Below are positions 1 to 9,170 of a stretch of 64,000 nt of DNA, piece by piece. Each line of letters opens with the position of its first letter. Within the stretch, counting starts at the first letter, position 1. Made by a program: the position numbers and the translations under genes. This DNA comes from Bedellia somnulentella. Lineage: Eukaryota; Arthropoda; Insecta; Lepidoptera; Bedelliidae. The notes below the pieces were generated by a model. The model had not been told where the DNA came from, did not search any database, and was given only the letters and a program-made list of their open reading frames with translations. The DNA is taken from positions 3,038,001 through 3,102,000 of the forward strand of contig OY755172.1 of assembly GCA_963576735.1 (NCBI GenBank), in the 5' to 3' direction.

Positions 1-360
1 ACTTTAAAAATGAGTTCAACCGTCGTATCCAGCTCGATTAGGCAGCGTTCAGGAAGCTTGGTTGCGCCATATCTTCTATGCGGTATCTCATAGCCCAAAA
101 GTTGCAAAACTAAAGTGGCAATGGGAGGGGCACATAGCACGCAGAACCCACAGTCTTTGGAGCTCGAAGGTTATGGAGTCGTGGCCACGTGCTGGACGAC
201 GCAGTGCGGGTAGCCCTCCCACAAAGTGGACCGACGGCTTGGTCAAGGTTGCGGGAAGCCGATGGATGAGGGCAGTACAGGGCCGTTCGTTGTAGAGAGG
301 AGGAGGTCTTTGGGGGAGGTCTTTGTCCAGCAGTGGACGTCTATCGGCTGATGATGATGT
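1..360 (+). mobile_element. RTE-clade non-LTR retrotransposon, 3' end (copy 1)
   Basis: The translation contains the C-terminal tail usual in lepidopteran RTE reverse transcriptases (KLKWQWEGHIARR, then GRRSAGSPPTKWTDGLVKVAGSRW). It is followed by a GAGGAGGTCTTTGGGGGAGG...CCAGCAGTGGACGTC 3' UTR and a TGATGATGATGTTGATG tail. The window edge cuts it on the left. It is strongly similar to 44112-44475, and a reversed short copy lies at 55377-55522. It is non-functional here. Confidence 0.8.
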
Positions 361-2632
361 TGATGTATTCCAAGTGAGGATATTTTTTCATAAGCGCCCA
401 GAACATTGCAGTGACAGATGAGTTCTTATTTTGACCCCCACATGTGTCAGAGTTTAGTATGATTTTTGTTACATGAACTCTGGAGGCCACAAATTGACAA
501 ACCTTCGGTTCGCTAACGATATAGTCCTACTCTCCCACTCAGCACGTGAGCTCCAACGAATGTTGCGAGAGCTATCCACGTCAAGCCTTGAGGTTGGATT
601 CAGGATGAACCGGTCGAAGACGAAAGTTATGACCAATAGCACAAAACGTAGGGTTGAGGTAGATGGGCTGGAAATACAATACGTCGATGAGTACATTTAC
701 TAGGGCCAGATAGCATCCTTCGAATCCAGACAGGTCAAGGATCAAATCGATCAAAGGATTGAAAACGCCTGGAAGAGATTCTGGTCCGTGAAGTCGCTAA
801 TGAAGGGCGACTTACCTTTCCCTGAAGCTTAAACTCATTGATATGTGTATCCTGCCTGTTCCTACTTACGGTGCACAGACATGGTCACTGACTGAGTCTC
901 AGAAGTACAAGCTCAAGGTTTGCAAGAGAGCGATGGAGCGCAGTATTTTGGGTGTGAAGCGAACAGACTGCATCCGCAACACCGACCTGCGCTCCAAAAC
1001 TCAAATAGCCATCGTGGGTGCTAAGACAGCCAAACTGAAGTGGGACTGGGCGGGGCATGTCTGCCGTATGCCGCCGGACAGGTGGGCTATAAATGTCACA
1101 CAATGGGTTCCTAGCAAAGGCCGCCGGCAGAAACGGACCAAGAAGGAGATGGCGGGATGAGCTGGACACCTATGGAAAAGATTGGAGAGAGCAGGCTCAA
1201 GACAGGGATGAATGGAAAATCCAAGGAGAGAACTTTGCCCAGTAGTGGGACACGATAGGTTAAATAAAAAAATAAAAAAAACTCTGGAACTTTTTGATAT
1301 AATCATAGAGGCAGGAAGCGATTTCCATCGCGTTTACCTAATGCTTTGTGCCACTAGTAGCCATTAGCTTGTTAAGTTTTACAGTCGTGAATGGTTAAAT
1401 TATAGGTGCTTCTTTTGTAAAATGCCATACCTGACAACAGCATGGGTGTGAAAAGGTATTGTTGAATATCAAAAGTGAACACCACTCATCAACAGACATC
1501 CTCCAATGTCAATATTTTATCATTTCTTTTCTGCTGGTAATCCCTGTAGTATCAGCTTGAGGTTCATTGAGCTGGTTTACTAGTTCTGCTGTTTCTTCTG
1601 CTGAAGTAGTGTACTGAATATTTGCCTGTAGCATGTCACACTTTGTACATTTGTACATTCAGACACGGGGGCTTAAATGATAGATTTAAGCTGTGAAATA
1701 TTTTTGACTATATAGTCTTACAAACTTGTTCCTCCTTTGGTCGGTCTTTGCAATGCAATAAATAAATAGTATGCATGTCCAAAGTAGTAACCAAAAATTT
1801 CTTTGATGTATTATTACGAGCATAGTGACTTTCATACTGTGGAAATGACAAAATGTCCATTTGCTTTTAACAGTGATACCCGTTGTAATGCTAATCAAAG
1901 TTCCCGTTATAGAATCCTTTTTTTTGTAGCTTGTAGATAAACAAACTTAAAAGTATCACCGTAAATCACAAAAAAGCAGTTTTCCATACATTTTCATGTA
2001 AAATTTTTACCTCAACGGATATGATACGTGAAAGAGCAACCTCCTTGCTTGGTCGCACGAGTTTTTCATACTTTTAGTTTTTCTGGCTTTATCAAAAAAG
2101 CTGTGGAGCTAAACGACTAAGATCTATGGTTCACCTAGTCAGCCTATCTTTTCGGTATAAGCGCGGGTATCCCTGGGTAAATTCATCAATGCAAGGGCTT
2201 GAGATGACTTAATCCCTTGTTAACGTTCAATTCTAACTGAATGAAAGGAACTAAATGATGTTATGTCTTTATTTTGTTAAGTTAATAAAGATGTAACAAA
2301 TGTTGATCCCAAAATCATCTGAAGTATTTAGGAACTATACTAGTTGTACCATTTTATTCGTGTTTAAGTACAATAATATCCTTAATGACATTTGAATGCA
2401 ATGATGTAACTCCACTTATCCCATTTCAATCAGAAAAATTGCTGAATATAAATACTCTTAACCCAATAATAGTTCCAACTATGCCTTTAGATGGTTTTTA
2501 AAATCCATGAAGGAGGTCAGATAGAGTTATGCCCTTTTGATATGTTATGTAACTCGGTACGCTGATCACGACGGTATAATAAAAACAAAAGGGATTAAGT
2601 CGAGTTAATCCCTTTTTTACTGGAGGCACTGA
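361..2632 (-). mobile_element. Unnamed DNA transposon 'X', degraded copy 1
   Basis: This stretch aligns along its length with 44476-45986 once a retroposon at 476-1287 is removed. The right end is AGGGATTAAGTCG / inverted AATCCCTTTTTTACTGGAGGCACTGA, a terminus also seen at 45986 and, reversed, at 28677. A further AGGGATTAAGTC-type motif (inverted) sits near 2208. On the minus strand the 1490-1720 part is a decayed version of the coding piece at 44798-45076. Superfamily unknown to me. No intact gene remains. Confidence 0.6.
476..1287 (+). mobile_element. 5'-truncated non-LTR retroposon (RTE-like RT fragment) with target duplication
   Basis: The piece is bounded by AACTCTGG at 476-483 and again at 1280-1287. 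It ends in an A-rich tail (TTAAATAAAAAAATAAAAAAA). The paralogous site near 44582 lacks the insert, which confirms the insertion. Frames inside read LRFANDIVLLSHS (a decayed FADD reverse-transcriptase active-site motif) and, after stops and a shift, YGAQTWSLTESQ ... WDWAGHVCRM, the RT C-terminus. Stop codons near 702 and 830 show that it is dead. Confidence 0.8.
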
Positions 2633-2712
2633 TATATCCCTTGAAGGGGTAGCCAGAGCTAGGGAATTAAAAAATCCTCAGCCACTTTTGAAAGTGGTTT
2701 TTTCCATTTAAT
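2633..2712 (-). repeat. Rep-A interspersed repeat fragment
   Basis: CCCTTGAAGGGGTAGCCAGA followed by TCAGCCACTTTTGAAAG matches the tail-side half of the Rep-A family, in reverse orientation, right after the end of transposon X. Confidence 0.6.
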
Positions 2713-2999
2713 ATTTTTTAATAATACTAATATCATTTAATTCGTTTTTTAGTGTTATTTTTGAGTTGCCGCACGAAGCCTGAGTACGATACGTAGTTCA
2801 TTTCGTTGTATCATTTTAAAAGATTCATTTGAGCGAGTTTGATCTGTGAACGTTTTAGCGTCTGATGCGTCGTTCATATGAATCACACTGAGCTAGATGA
2901 GCCGTTGAGCTAAAAGAGTGATATAGTTCAGTACCTGATAAAGACTTATATCGCTCTTTTCTTTTCAGTGAGCTAGATCTCTCATGCCATGCCTAATAT
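2713..2999. other. Non-coding stretch with imperfect inverted repeat
   Basis: No gene is seen. AAAAGAGTGATATA near 2910 and its near-perfect inverse TATATCGCTCTTTT near 2947 can form a 14-bp stem with one mismatch. Otherwise the sequence is AT-rich and unremarkable. Confidence 0.4.
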
Positions 3000-3010
3000 G
3001 AATGTCATGT

Positions 3011-3065
3011 AAGGGCTCAAAAGGTCTAGTAACCAGGGCCGTAAAACCATTAATGAAAAAAAAAA
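3011..3065 (+). mobile_element. 55-bp micro-retroinsertion with 11-bp target duplication
   Basis: GAATGTCATGT occurs at 3000-3010 and again at 3066-3076. The 55 bases between end in AATGAAAAAAAAAA. A perfect 11-bp duplication plus an A tail is the signature of target-primed reverse transcription of a very short RNA end. The source family is not recognised. Confidence 0.7.
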
Positions 3066-3092
3066 GAATGTCATGTGACAATACAATGACAA

Positions 3093-4419
3093 ATGACAAT
3101 CAGCAAGACAACAAAAGACCCCCCGCTTATTTTGCGGCGCCAATATCTAGCCGATAGATTTATATATAAAGCTTTTTCCCGTGCCGAACATCCGTTATTT
3201 GAAAAACTAAAATCATTAAATATTCAATGTCGAAACAATACATTTTGGCGCCGTAAAATGATTCCCCCTATTATCAACTCATTTCGTAAATTAGAAGAAT
3301 ATGAAAGTAGCTTCCCGGTTATTCGTAGTAAGAAACTTCCCCTTTATGATTATCCTTATTCAACTATTACATTTAAACCGAAAATTCTTTTTAACATTGG
3401 AATTGACAAAAGTTGCACCGTGGCCAATAATATGTTTAATATAAAGCTACATTCCTCGTGGCCCGACTGGCATCATTTTTATACAGATGCGTCTAAAATG
3501 ACAGATTCTTCTTTTGTTGGCGCAGCAGTCTGTTATCAAAATAACAAAATTGAAATCAAATTTAAATGTCCTCCCGGTTCCTCAGTTTTTACTGCGGAAT
3601 GCATTGCCGTATTAGAGGCATGTATCTTTATTCAAAATCATGATAATATTCATCGAGCCGTTGTCTTCACTGACTCTCAGAGTTGCCTTTCAAGTCTGTA
3701 CCAGTCCCCTTTTAACAATAAAACGCAAAGTCGTATCATATTTGATATTAATCGAAACGGGTTGATATAGCAAATGAAAGTTAATATAGAGTTTTTTTAC
3801 ATTTTATAATAAAACTTGTTACGAAAATGGCAAGGAAGTGCAATTAGTATGGATTCCCAGTCATGTTGGCATTGTTGGAAATGAACGAGCCGACTTTTTA
3901 GCAAAATCTGCCGTTGGGGATGATTCGAGCTGCTCAAAACATCTTGTATATCACTGCTATGATCTTCTTTCCTCTCCAAAGACTGATCTTTTTGATTGTT
4001 GGTCTAAACATTGGCAAAATTCTAGTCTTTCTAAAGGTCGATGGTACGCGTCCATTCAACCTGAAATTCCTCGAAAACCATGGTTCTTTAAATTTAAAAC
4101 GATTACTAAAACGATAACATCAGTACTAATAAGAATGCGTATTGGTCATTGTTGTACCCCCGTATTCCTTAATAAACTTCGAATTCGTGATTCTGCTCTT
4201 TGTGAGTGCGGCATGGAGGACGGTGACTTAGACCACATATTTTTTAATTGCCCTGTATTCGGTTTAGATTCCATCTATCCAAATCTAATTAAAGCTAAGG
4301 TCCCTCTTCCTTCGAATATTAGATCGTTACTCTCATCACTTGAAAATCATAACATTATTTCCTCACTCATTAAGCCCCTATTAGACTACCCAATTTCAAG
4401 GGACCCTTACCCTGACTAA
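3093..4419 (+). pseudogene. Non-LTR retrotransposon ORF2 C-terminus (RNase H and zinc-like tail), broken
   Basis: The first open stretch (3093-3770) carries RNase H motifs: FYTDASK (first Asp), FTAECIAVLEA (Glu) and VVFTDSQSC (second Asp). It then hits a stop. A second stretch (3838-4419) in a new frame continues with LVWIPSHVGIVGNERADFLAK, the last RNase H block with the catalytic-region His and Asp. It ends with CECGMEDGDLDHIFFNCP, the Cys/His tail common after RNase H in I, R1 and Jockey-type elements. The reverse transcriptase domain is missing, so the copy is 5'-truncated, and the frame is broken between the halves. The family level (non-LTR with RNase H) is secure; the clade is not. Confidence 0.85.
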
Positions 4420-5299
4420 GAGTGGTGTAATAAGATTTAGGGAGTAAGTGTCCCGATTTAGGGCGATCGGGTCGTCCCGATGTGCCTAGCTACCTAAGTG
4501 CTCTGCCGATCGGGTAATGTAATAACATTTAGAGCGATTACGATTAGGGAGCTCAGTCAGTTGCCGCGCGACTAGCGCGAAGAGTGGTCGTGAGTGTAGG
4601 TATACCGCGTAGCGACTGTTTGTCCCGTCGCCTTGCGCCACCATTTTGTAATACCATGACGTTCACCAAGGAAAAGGAAGTTTTATTGTGCATGTTAGAC
4701 ATGTATAAAGACATGCCGTATTAATGGCAAAAGGAGCATAAAGAGTACATGAATAAAAACATGCGAGCTGAAGCAACAGCTCGCATGTTAGCAACTTTTT
4801 GACGTTTCGATAGTGACGACGGCATGATCTAATAAATACGATAATACGTTCAACTCTTTCGAAATTTGCGTTTAAACTGAGTTAGGGCCCGATTTTCAGA
4901 GTAGTGTAATAAGCGCCGTACTAACTAGGGTTCACGCCCACCCTGCATGCAGGGCACTTCATATCGTGTGGTGTAATAGGGGCTTTAATTTCATTCATTC
5001 TAATCAAATAAAATTGTAAAAGACATAACGTATATATATATATATATATTTTGATATAGTCATTGGTTCTGTGCTCTATCATTTATTCTATATTTATACT
5101 CATAGTATTCTTTGATATGAATATATTATTTATATATACTCACTACATTACAATACTGTAACGAGACGTTTTGTTTTACCTACTATTATTATAATTTTAC
5201 TTTATCTACATGCGCTTCTATTGCCTTACCTGACACTGGCAACCATTATCGGCACTAAATAGCTTAATATGTTGCCACAAATGAAAGAATTGAATTGAA
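4420..5299 (+). mobile_element. Probable 3' UTR and tail of the 3093-4419 retrotransposon
   Basis: No open frame is seen. A GTGTAATAAG-type phrase recurs near 4426, 4903 and 4970, suggesting internal repeats or a composite. A (TA)n run lies at 5031-5049. The region near 5218-5299 ends AATGAAAGAATTGAATTGAATTG, a short-repeat tail typical of Jockey-like elements, and then joins a sequence shared with 26945-26995. Confidence 0.45.
5031..5049. repeat. (TA)n microsatellite
   Basis: An uninterrupted run of alternating T and A, 19 bases long. Confidence 0.95.
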
Positions 5300-5525
5300 T
5301 TGGCGAAATTATTGTGGCAACACGATAGAAGCCACGAAGAAAAATAGAAATACCTCTACAAAAGAAAAACTTAACATAACTTATCTAATTAATTAGTTGT
5401 TTTGTTACTGTTGTATATAGTTGGCTATTATTTATTTACAATATCTGACTAAAATACATATGATATATATTGTTACCCTATAGGAGTCAACACTGTAAAT
5501 TAAATTATCATTGCCATCCATTATA

Positions 5526-6923
5526 ATGGAAGGTAGACCCCGTGGTGAGGATACGTACCCCATGTACTCGAGATTGTTTGTAGTTGGTGGCCAGAGTATC
5601 TCGGAGGACGTGGTGAGGGAAGTTTTCAGTGAATTCGGGAACATTGAGGAATTATCGTGTCCTCTGGATCGTAAAACGAATGCGTCAAAGGGAGTAGCTT
5701 TCATCAAATTCTCGTCGACATCACAGGCTGCTAAAGCATTAGAAGCCCTACATTTAAAAAGATTACCGCAGTTAAATGGAAAGGTTTTTAAGGTTTATGT
5801 CGCCAGTAATAGGTCAGAAGTTCGCAGCAATGATGAATTCGATGACTCTAAATATAAAAGACTGTTTATAACCATTCCTAAGAATTCTACTGAACAAGAG
5901 TTAAGCGACTATTTTCGTCAGTTTGGTACAGTTGACGATGTTATTATTCAAAGAGATAGAGATTCTTGGGAATGTAAAGGATTTGCTTACATTGTGTTTA
6001 GAAAGTTTTCTGAGGCAGCTAAGGCATTTGAGGAAAGTGACAAAAAATATAGAGCTATATTTGCTCAACCTAAAGGGCAAAAAAGACCAAAAACATCTTT
6101 TGAGTCAGAAATCAGTTCTTTGGCGGATAATCAAGTAAATCTAAGGAATTCTTTGATCTCCACAATGAATGTGTATTCCGAGGGTTACACTCGAATAAAG
6201 ATCAGGTGTAGTCCTGTATTGACATACTATCATGTACGTAGGTTATGTGATTTGGTTCCTGGTATGACTGAATGCAAGTACTCTGTTGATTTGATGAGGG
6301 GCTTTGGTCAAGGTGTTATATCTTACTCTAGTCCTATAGCAGCTGCTTTTGCTGTTGAAAAGCTTGATATGTTTGAGTTTCCGCCTGGTCAACCTATTCA
6401 TTGTACTCCTGATCAATCTTCTTTTAATTCCAATGCACAATTTTCATCAAGCCAATTTCAAAATGTTTTTGGTAACTTAAAATCTGCCATGAACTCTGCT
6501 AGTGTTCTTGGTAAACCAGATTTAGCTCTACTTGCTGATGCTATTGCACAGGCTTCAAAATTTATGACAAAGGCTACATCCGGAGCTTGTGATGATTTGG
6601 GCAATACTGATTTAAGTTATTGCAATGTTCAATTGCCTCCTTTGCAGCCTATGGCAGACGTAAATGAGAGGATGGCTAAAAGATGTTTCTTAGTATGTAA
6701 GCCACAGCCACCACCTCTGAAAGTATTGAAAGATGTCTTCTGTCGCTTTGGCAACTTGATTGATGTGTATACTTTACCAAATAAAACAGTTGGTTATGCT
6801 TCTTACTCAAAAGCTGAATCTGCTGATGAAGCTATAAGAGTACTTCATGGAGCTGAGCTCTGTGGAGTGAGAATTAAGGTGATTGAAGCTGAAGAAGAAA
6901 ATACAAAACGTAGACGGTACTAG
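5526..6923 (+). CDS. RBM45: RNA-binding protein 45-like, RRM protein
   Basis: A 465-aa intronless frame. I start it at the first ATG (5526; protein begins MEGRPRGEDTYP); the frame is open a little further up but only with a TTG. Two N-terminal RRMs are clear: RRM1 at residues 15-95 with LFVVGG and KGVAFIKF, RRM2 at 111-185 with LFITIP and KGFAYIVF. A weaker RRM-like fold follows at about 225-290 (TRIKIRCSP ... GFGQGVISY). A final RRM lies at about 385-455 (KRCFLVCKP ... VGYASYSKAE). The protein ends in a basic tail, KRRRY. This order and length match RBM45, an RNA-binding protein with tandem N-terminal and one C-terminal RRM. The role in RNA processing is inferred from the family. The single exon could mean an intronless gene or a retrocopy; the frame is intact, so it is probably functional. 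Confidence 0.9.
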   Translation: MEGRPRGEDTYPMYSRLFVVGGQSISEDVVREVFSEFGNIEELSCPLDRKTNASKGVAFIKFSSTSQAAKALEALHLKRLPQLNGKVFKVYVASNRSEVRSNDEFDDSKYKRLFITIPKNSTEQELSDYFRQFGTVDDVIIQRDRDSWECKGFAYIVFRKFSEAAKAFEESDKKYRAIFAQPKGQKRPKTSFESEISSLADNQVNLRNSLISTMNVYSEGYTRIKIRCSPVLTYYHVRRLCDLVPGMTECKYSVDLMRGFGQGVISYSSPIAAAFAVEKLDMFEFPPGQPIHCTPDQSSFNSNAQFSSSQFQNVFGNLKSAMNSASVLGKPDLALLADAIAQASKFMTKATSGACDDLGNTDLSYCNVQLPPLQPMADVNERMAKRCFLVCKPQPPPLKVLKDVFCRFGNLIDVYTLPNKTVGYASYSKAESADEAIRVLHGAELCGVRIKVIEAEEENTKRRRY

Positions 6924-7509
6924 GTATAGCTAATTGCTTCTCCTTTACTACCTAGTTAACTACTGGTAATCATGTAAATGGTATCCAACGGACGCGACAG
7001 ATTAAATGACTAAATGTACTGACTGACTTGTATTTTTTGTTCTTTATCACTCCCACTTTAATATCAATAAGTAAACAGTTTAATACCAAGGCCCTGTAAG
7101 GTCTTAGGTTTCATTGTCCAATACCGTATCAGTCTGATTGAAAACAATACAATTTCCCACCTATCTGATTACCCTGTAAAAGTTCAGTTCAGTCAATCAT
7201 AAATTTTATAACAATTTACAATATTATTATGTAGAAACCCTAAACTTTATATCTATCAACAAATGAAGTCCCCAAATATGAAAAGTTACTTGTTACTATA
7301 TAATTGATACTTACTAAGTTTGAAGTATGTGGGCCACTAGTCTGTTTACAAAACTACAATATTGCTGATTTAAGATCCCCATCTTACTCTGGGAATATGT
7401 AAAAAAGTTTAGTTCCATTGCATATAAATAACATAATGTACAATTCAGAATGAAAAACGAGCATATTTGTGATCATAACTGCTAACTACATGTTATCGTG
7501 TCAAGGAAT
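6924..7509. other. Downstream region of the RBM45-like gene, no gene seen
   Basis: AT-rich sequence with no recognisable coding or repeat signal. It probably holds the 3' UTR. No strong AATAAA could be assigned with confidence. Confidence 0.4.
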
Positions 7510-7939
7510 ATGTTATCCCACCAAAAACATTTTCATGTAAAATGTTGCCAAGACCAGCCCATAAGACTCGCACTGTCAAAAAGTTATCAGATCTCATGTA
7601 GAGCCAAGCTTCTAACACTACACGCCCTAACTCTACAAGGCCGAACTTTACAAACTCTACACCTTAGTCAAAATATGTGGCTTGGCTATTTCGCTACATT
7701 CACATCGGCGTAAGGTGAAAAAATTAATTCATTGTTCATTACTTTTGTGTTATACAATAGCTCTTGTAGTAACGAACGGCAGGCCACATATTTTGACTAA
7801 GGTGTAGAGTTTGTAGAGTTAGGGCGTGTAGTGTTAGAAGCTTGGCTCTACATGAGATCTGATAACTTTTTGTCAGTGCGAGTCCTATGGGCTCGTGTTG
7901 GCAACATTTTACATGAAAATGTTTTTGGTGGGATAACAT
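7510..7939. mobile_element. Fold-back element with about 160-bp inverted arms
   Basis: The left arm (7510-7680) starts ATGTTATCCCACCAAAAACA and the right arm (7784-7939) ends with the inverse. The arms match nearly throughout; the left has about 15 extra bases near 7635. A unique loop of about 100 bp separates them. The matching open frames on opposite strands here are by-products of the inverted repeat, not genes. Confidence 0.85.
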
Positions 7940-9110
7940 TTCTTTTTTTAAGTTGTTAGTTTTTTTTTTTGACAAGGTGTACCTATACTGGGGGCATCAA
8001 GTTTTAGATCAGATTAGACCTCTAGCGTCAAAATTGAAAATTACAGGTTTCATACAAAATCCCATCACCTAGTATAAGGGGTTGGGAGATGAAAGTTACA
8101 AGTTTTTTTTGTTGTTGTTTGTGTGCTAATACTAGCTTACATACAAAATTTCAGCTTTCTAGGACATTAGGAAATACCCTAAGAATTTTGATGATCATCA
8201 GCGAGTCAGTGACGAAATCAGCGTTTTTTAGATATAAATAAAATCTGAAGTATAAAAGCTAATGTAATTAAAACTTTATACGTTCAATAAGTCCGCAATT
8301 GAAAATATATCCCGAAAATTTTGTTGATCTAGCATATTCCAAACCCAAGTTATGAGGGTTCAAAAAAACGACGAAGCGCTTCGAGAAAAGGTAGGTAGTG
8401 CCCGTGCGCTTCGCTTGGCTCGTCTTGGCGGGGGCACTACCGTGCACCCAGATAATAGAGCAAATAGAAACTTATTTTATTGGGTTGAAGGCGAGGTTAC
8501 AAGGTTACGAAGAAACTTACAGGGTTGTCCCATTTAGGTATTTGATAATTAACAAGTAACAATTAACAGTGGTTGATTTTTAACAGGATAAAAGGAATTG
8601 GAGGTATGGTGAAAACGGCGTATCATGAACTAGATAACTCTGATTTAGAAACTTCGATTGCGCGATGTACGATTTGTATGGCGAGTCTTGATGACGAGTG
8701 TGACGTATATTGCTTCGTAACATGTTGCTGTGGAATGTGATTCTTCTTGCACTGTCAGCGTTTCTATGTAGTGCGCGTCATTGTGCACTGACAGCGCGTC
8801 GCTACAGATGGATTTAGCATAGCTTAACAACAGTAACTTAAATTTTTTATAAGTCTGTTTGTTCCGGCTAAAATCAGTTTTTTTCAGGACTTTTAGTGGC
8901 AGATAGCTAATGTAGTAAGGGGTTATAGTATGGTTACTCTCAACTAACGTGTGAAGCCGGGACGTCCCACTAGTTAACAATATTTGGTTCTAACATTGAT
9001 TTTAATTTTCTATAAGAGTAACTTACTGCTGAGGTAAAAAGGGTTATTCTATTTTATTCACTTCTATTTCTTTAACAAACAAAGAAACTAAACAAAAAAG
9101 TTACTGATTA
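7940..9110. other. Repeat-like and unclassified sequence
   Basis: The part after the fold-back element (about 7990-8350) reads like an old interspersed repeat. At 8394-8439 GTAGTGCCC and GGGCACTAC form the ends of a GC-rich imperfect inverted repeat. A 44-codon Cys-rich frame starts at 8606. No convincing gene. Confidence 0.35.
8606..8740 (+). other. Small Cys-rich open frame, uncertain
   Basis: An ATG-to-TGA frame of 44 codons whose product has seven Cys (RCTICMASLDDECDVYC, then FVTCCCGM). The CxxC and CxxxC spacing recalls half of a RING-type finger, but no partner exon with the remaining ligands was found. It may be a stranded exon or chance. Confidence 0.2.
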
Positions 9111-9115
9111 AAATC

Positions 9116-9121
9116 TTTATT
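9116..9121 (-). promoter_or_regulatory. Polyadenylation signal of the SMYD gene
   Basis: AATAAA on the minus strand, about 50 bases past the TAA stop of the SMYD-like gene, at the usual distance for the signal. Confidence 0.7.
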
Positions 9122-9170
9122 TCGCACAGCCTTCAGTTATTATTATAAATTAGGTAATAGTAAATTAATT

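Noticed and set aside
8352..8537. 61-codon plus-strand open frame as a gene
   Set aside because: No recognisable domain, and it overlaps a GC-rich imperfect inverted repeat (8394-8439).
8645..8980. 111-codon minus-strand open frame as a gene
   Set aside because: No family resemblance, no splice partners, composition like the surrounding non-coding DNA.
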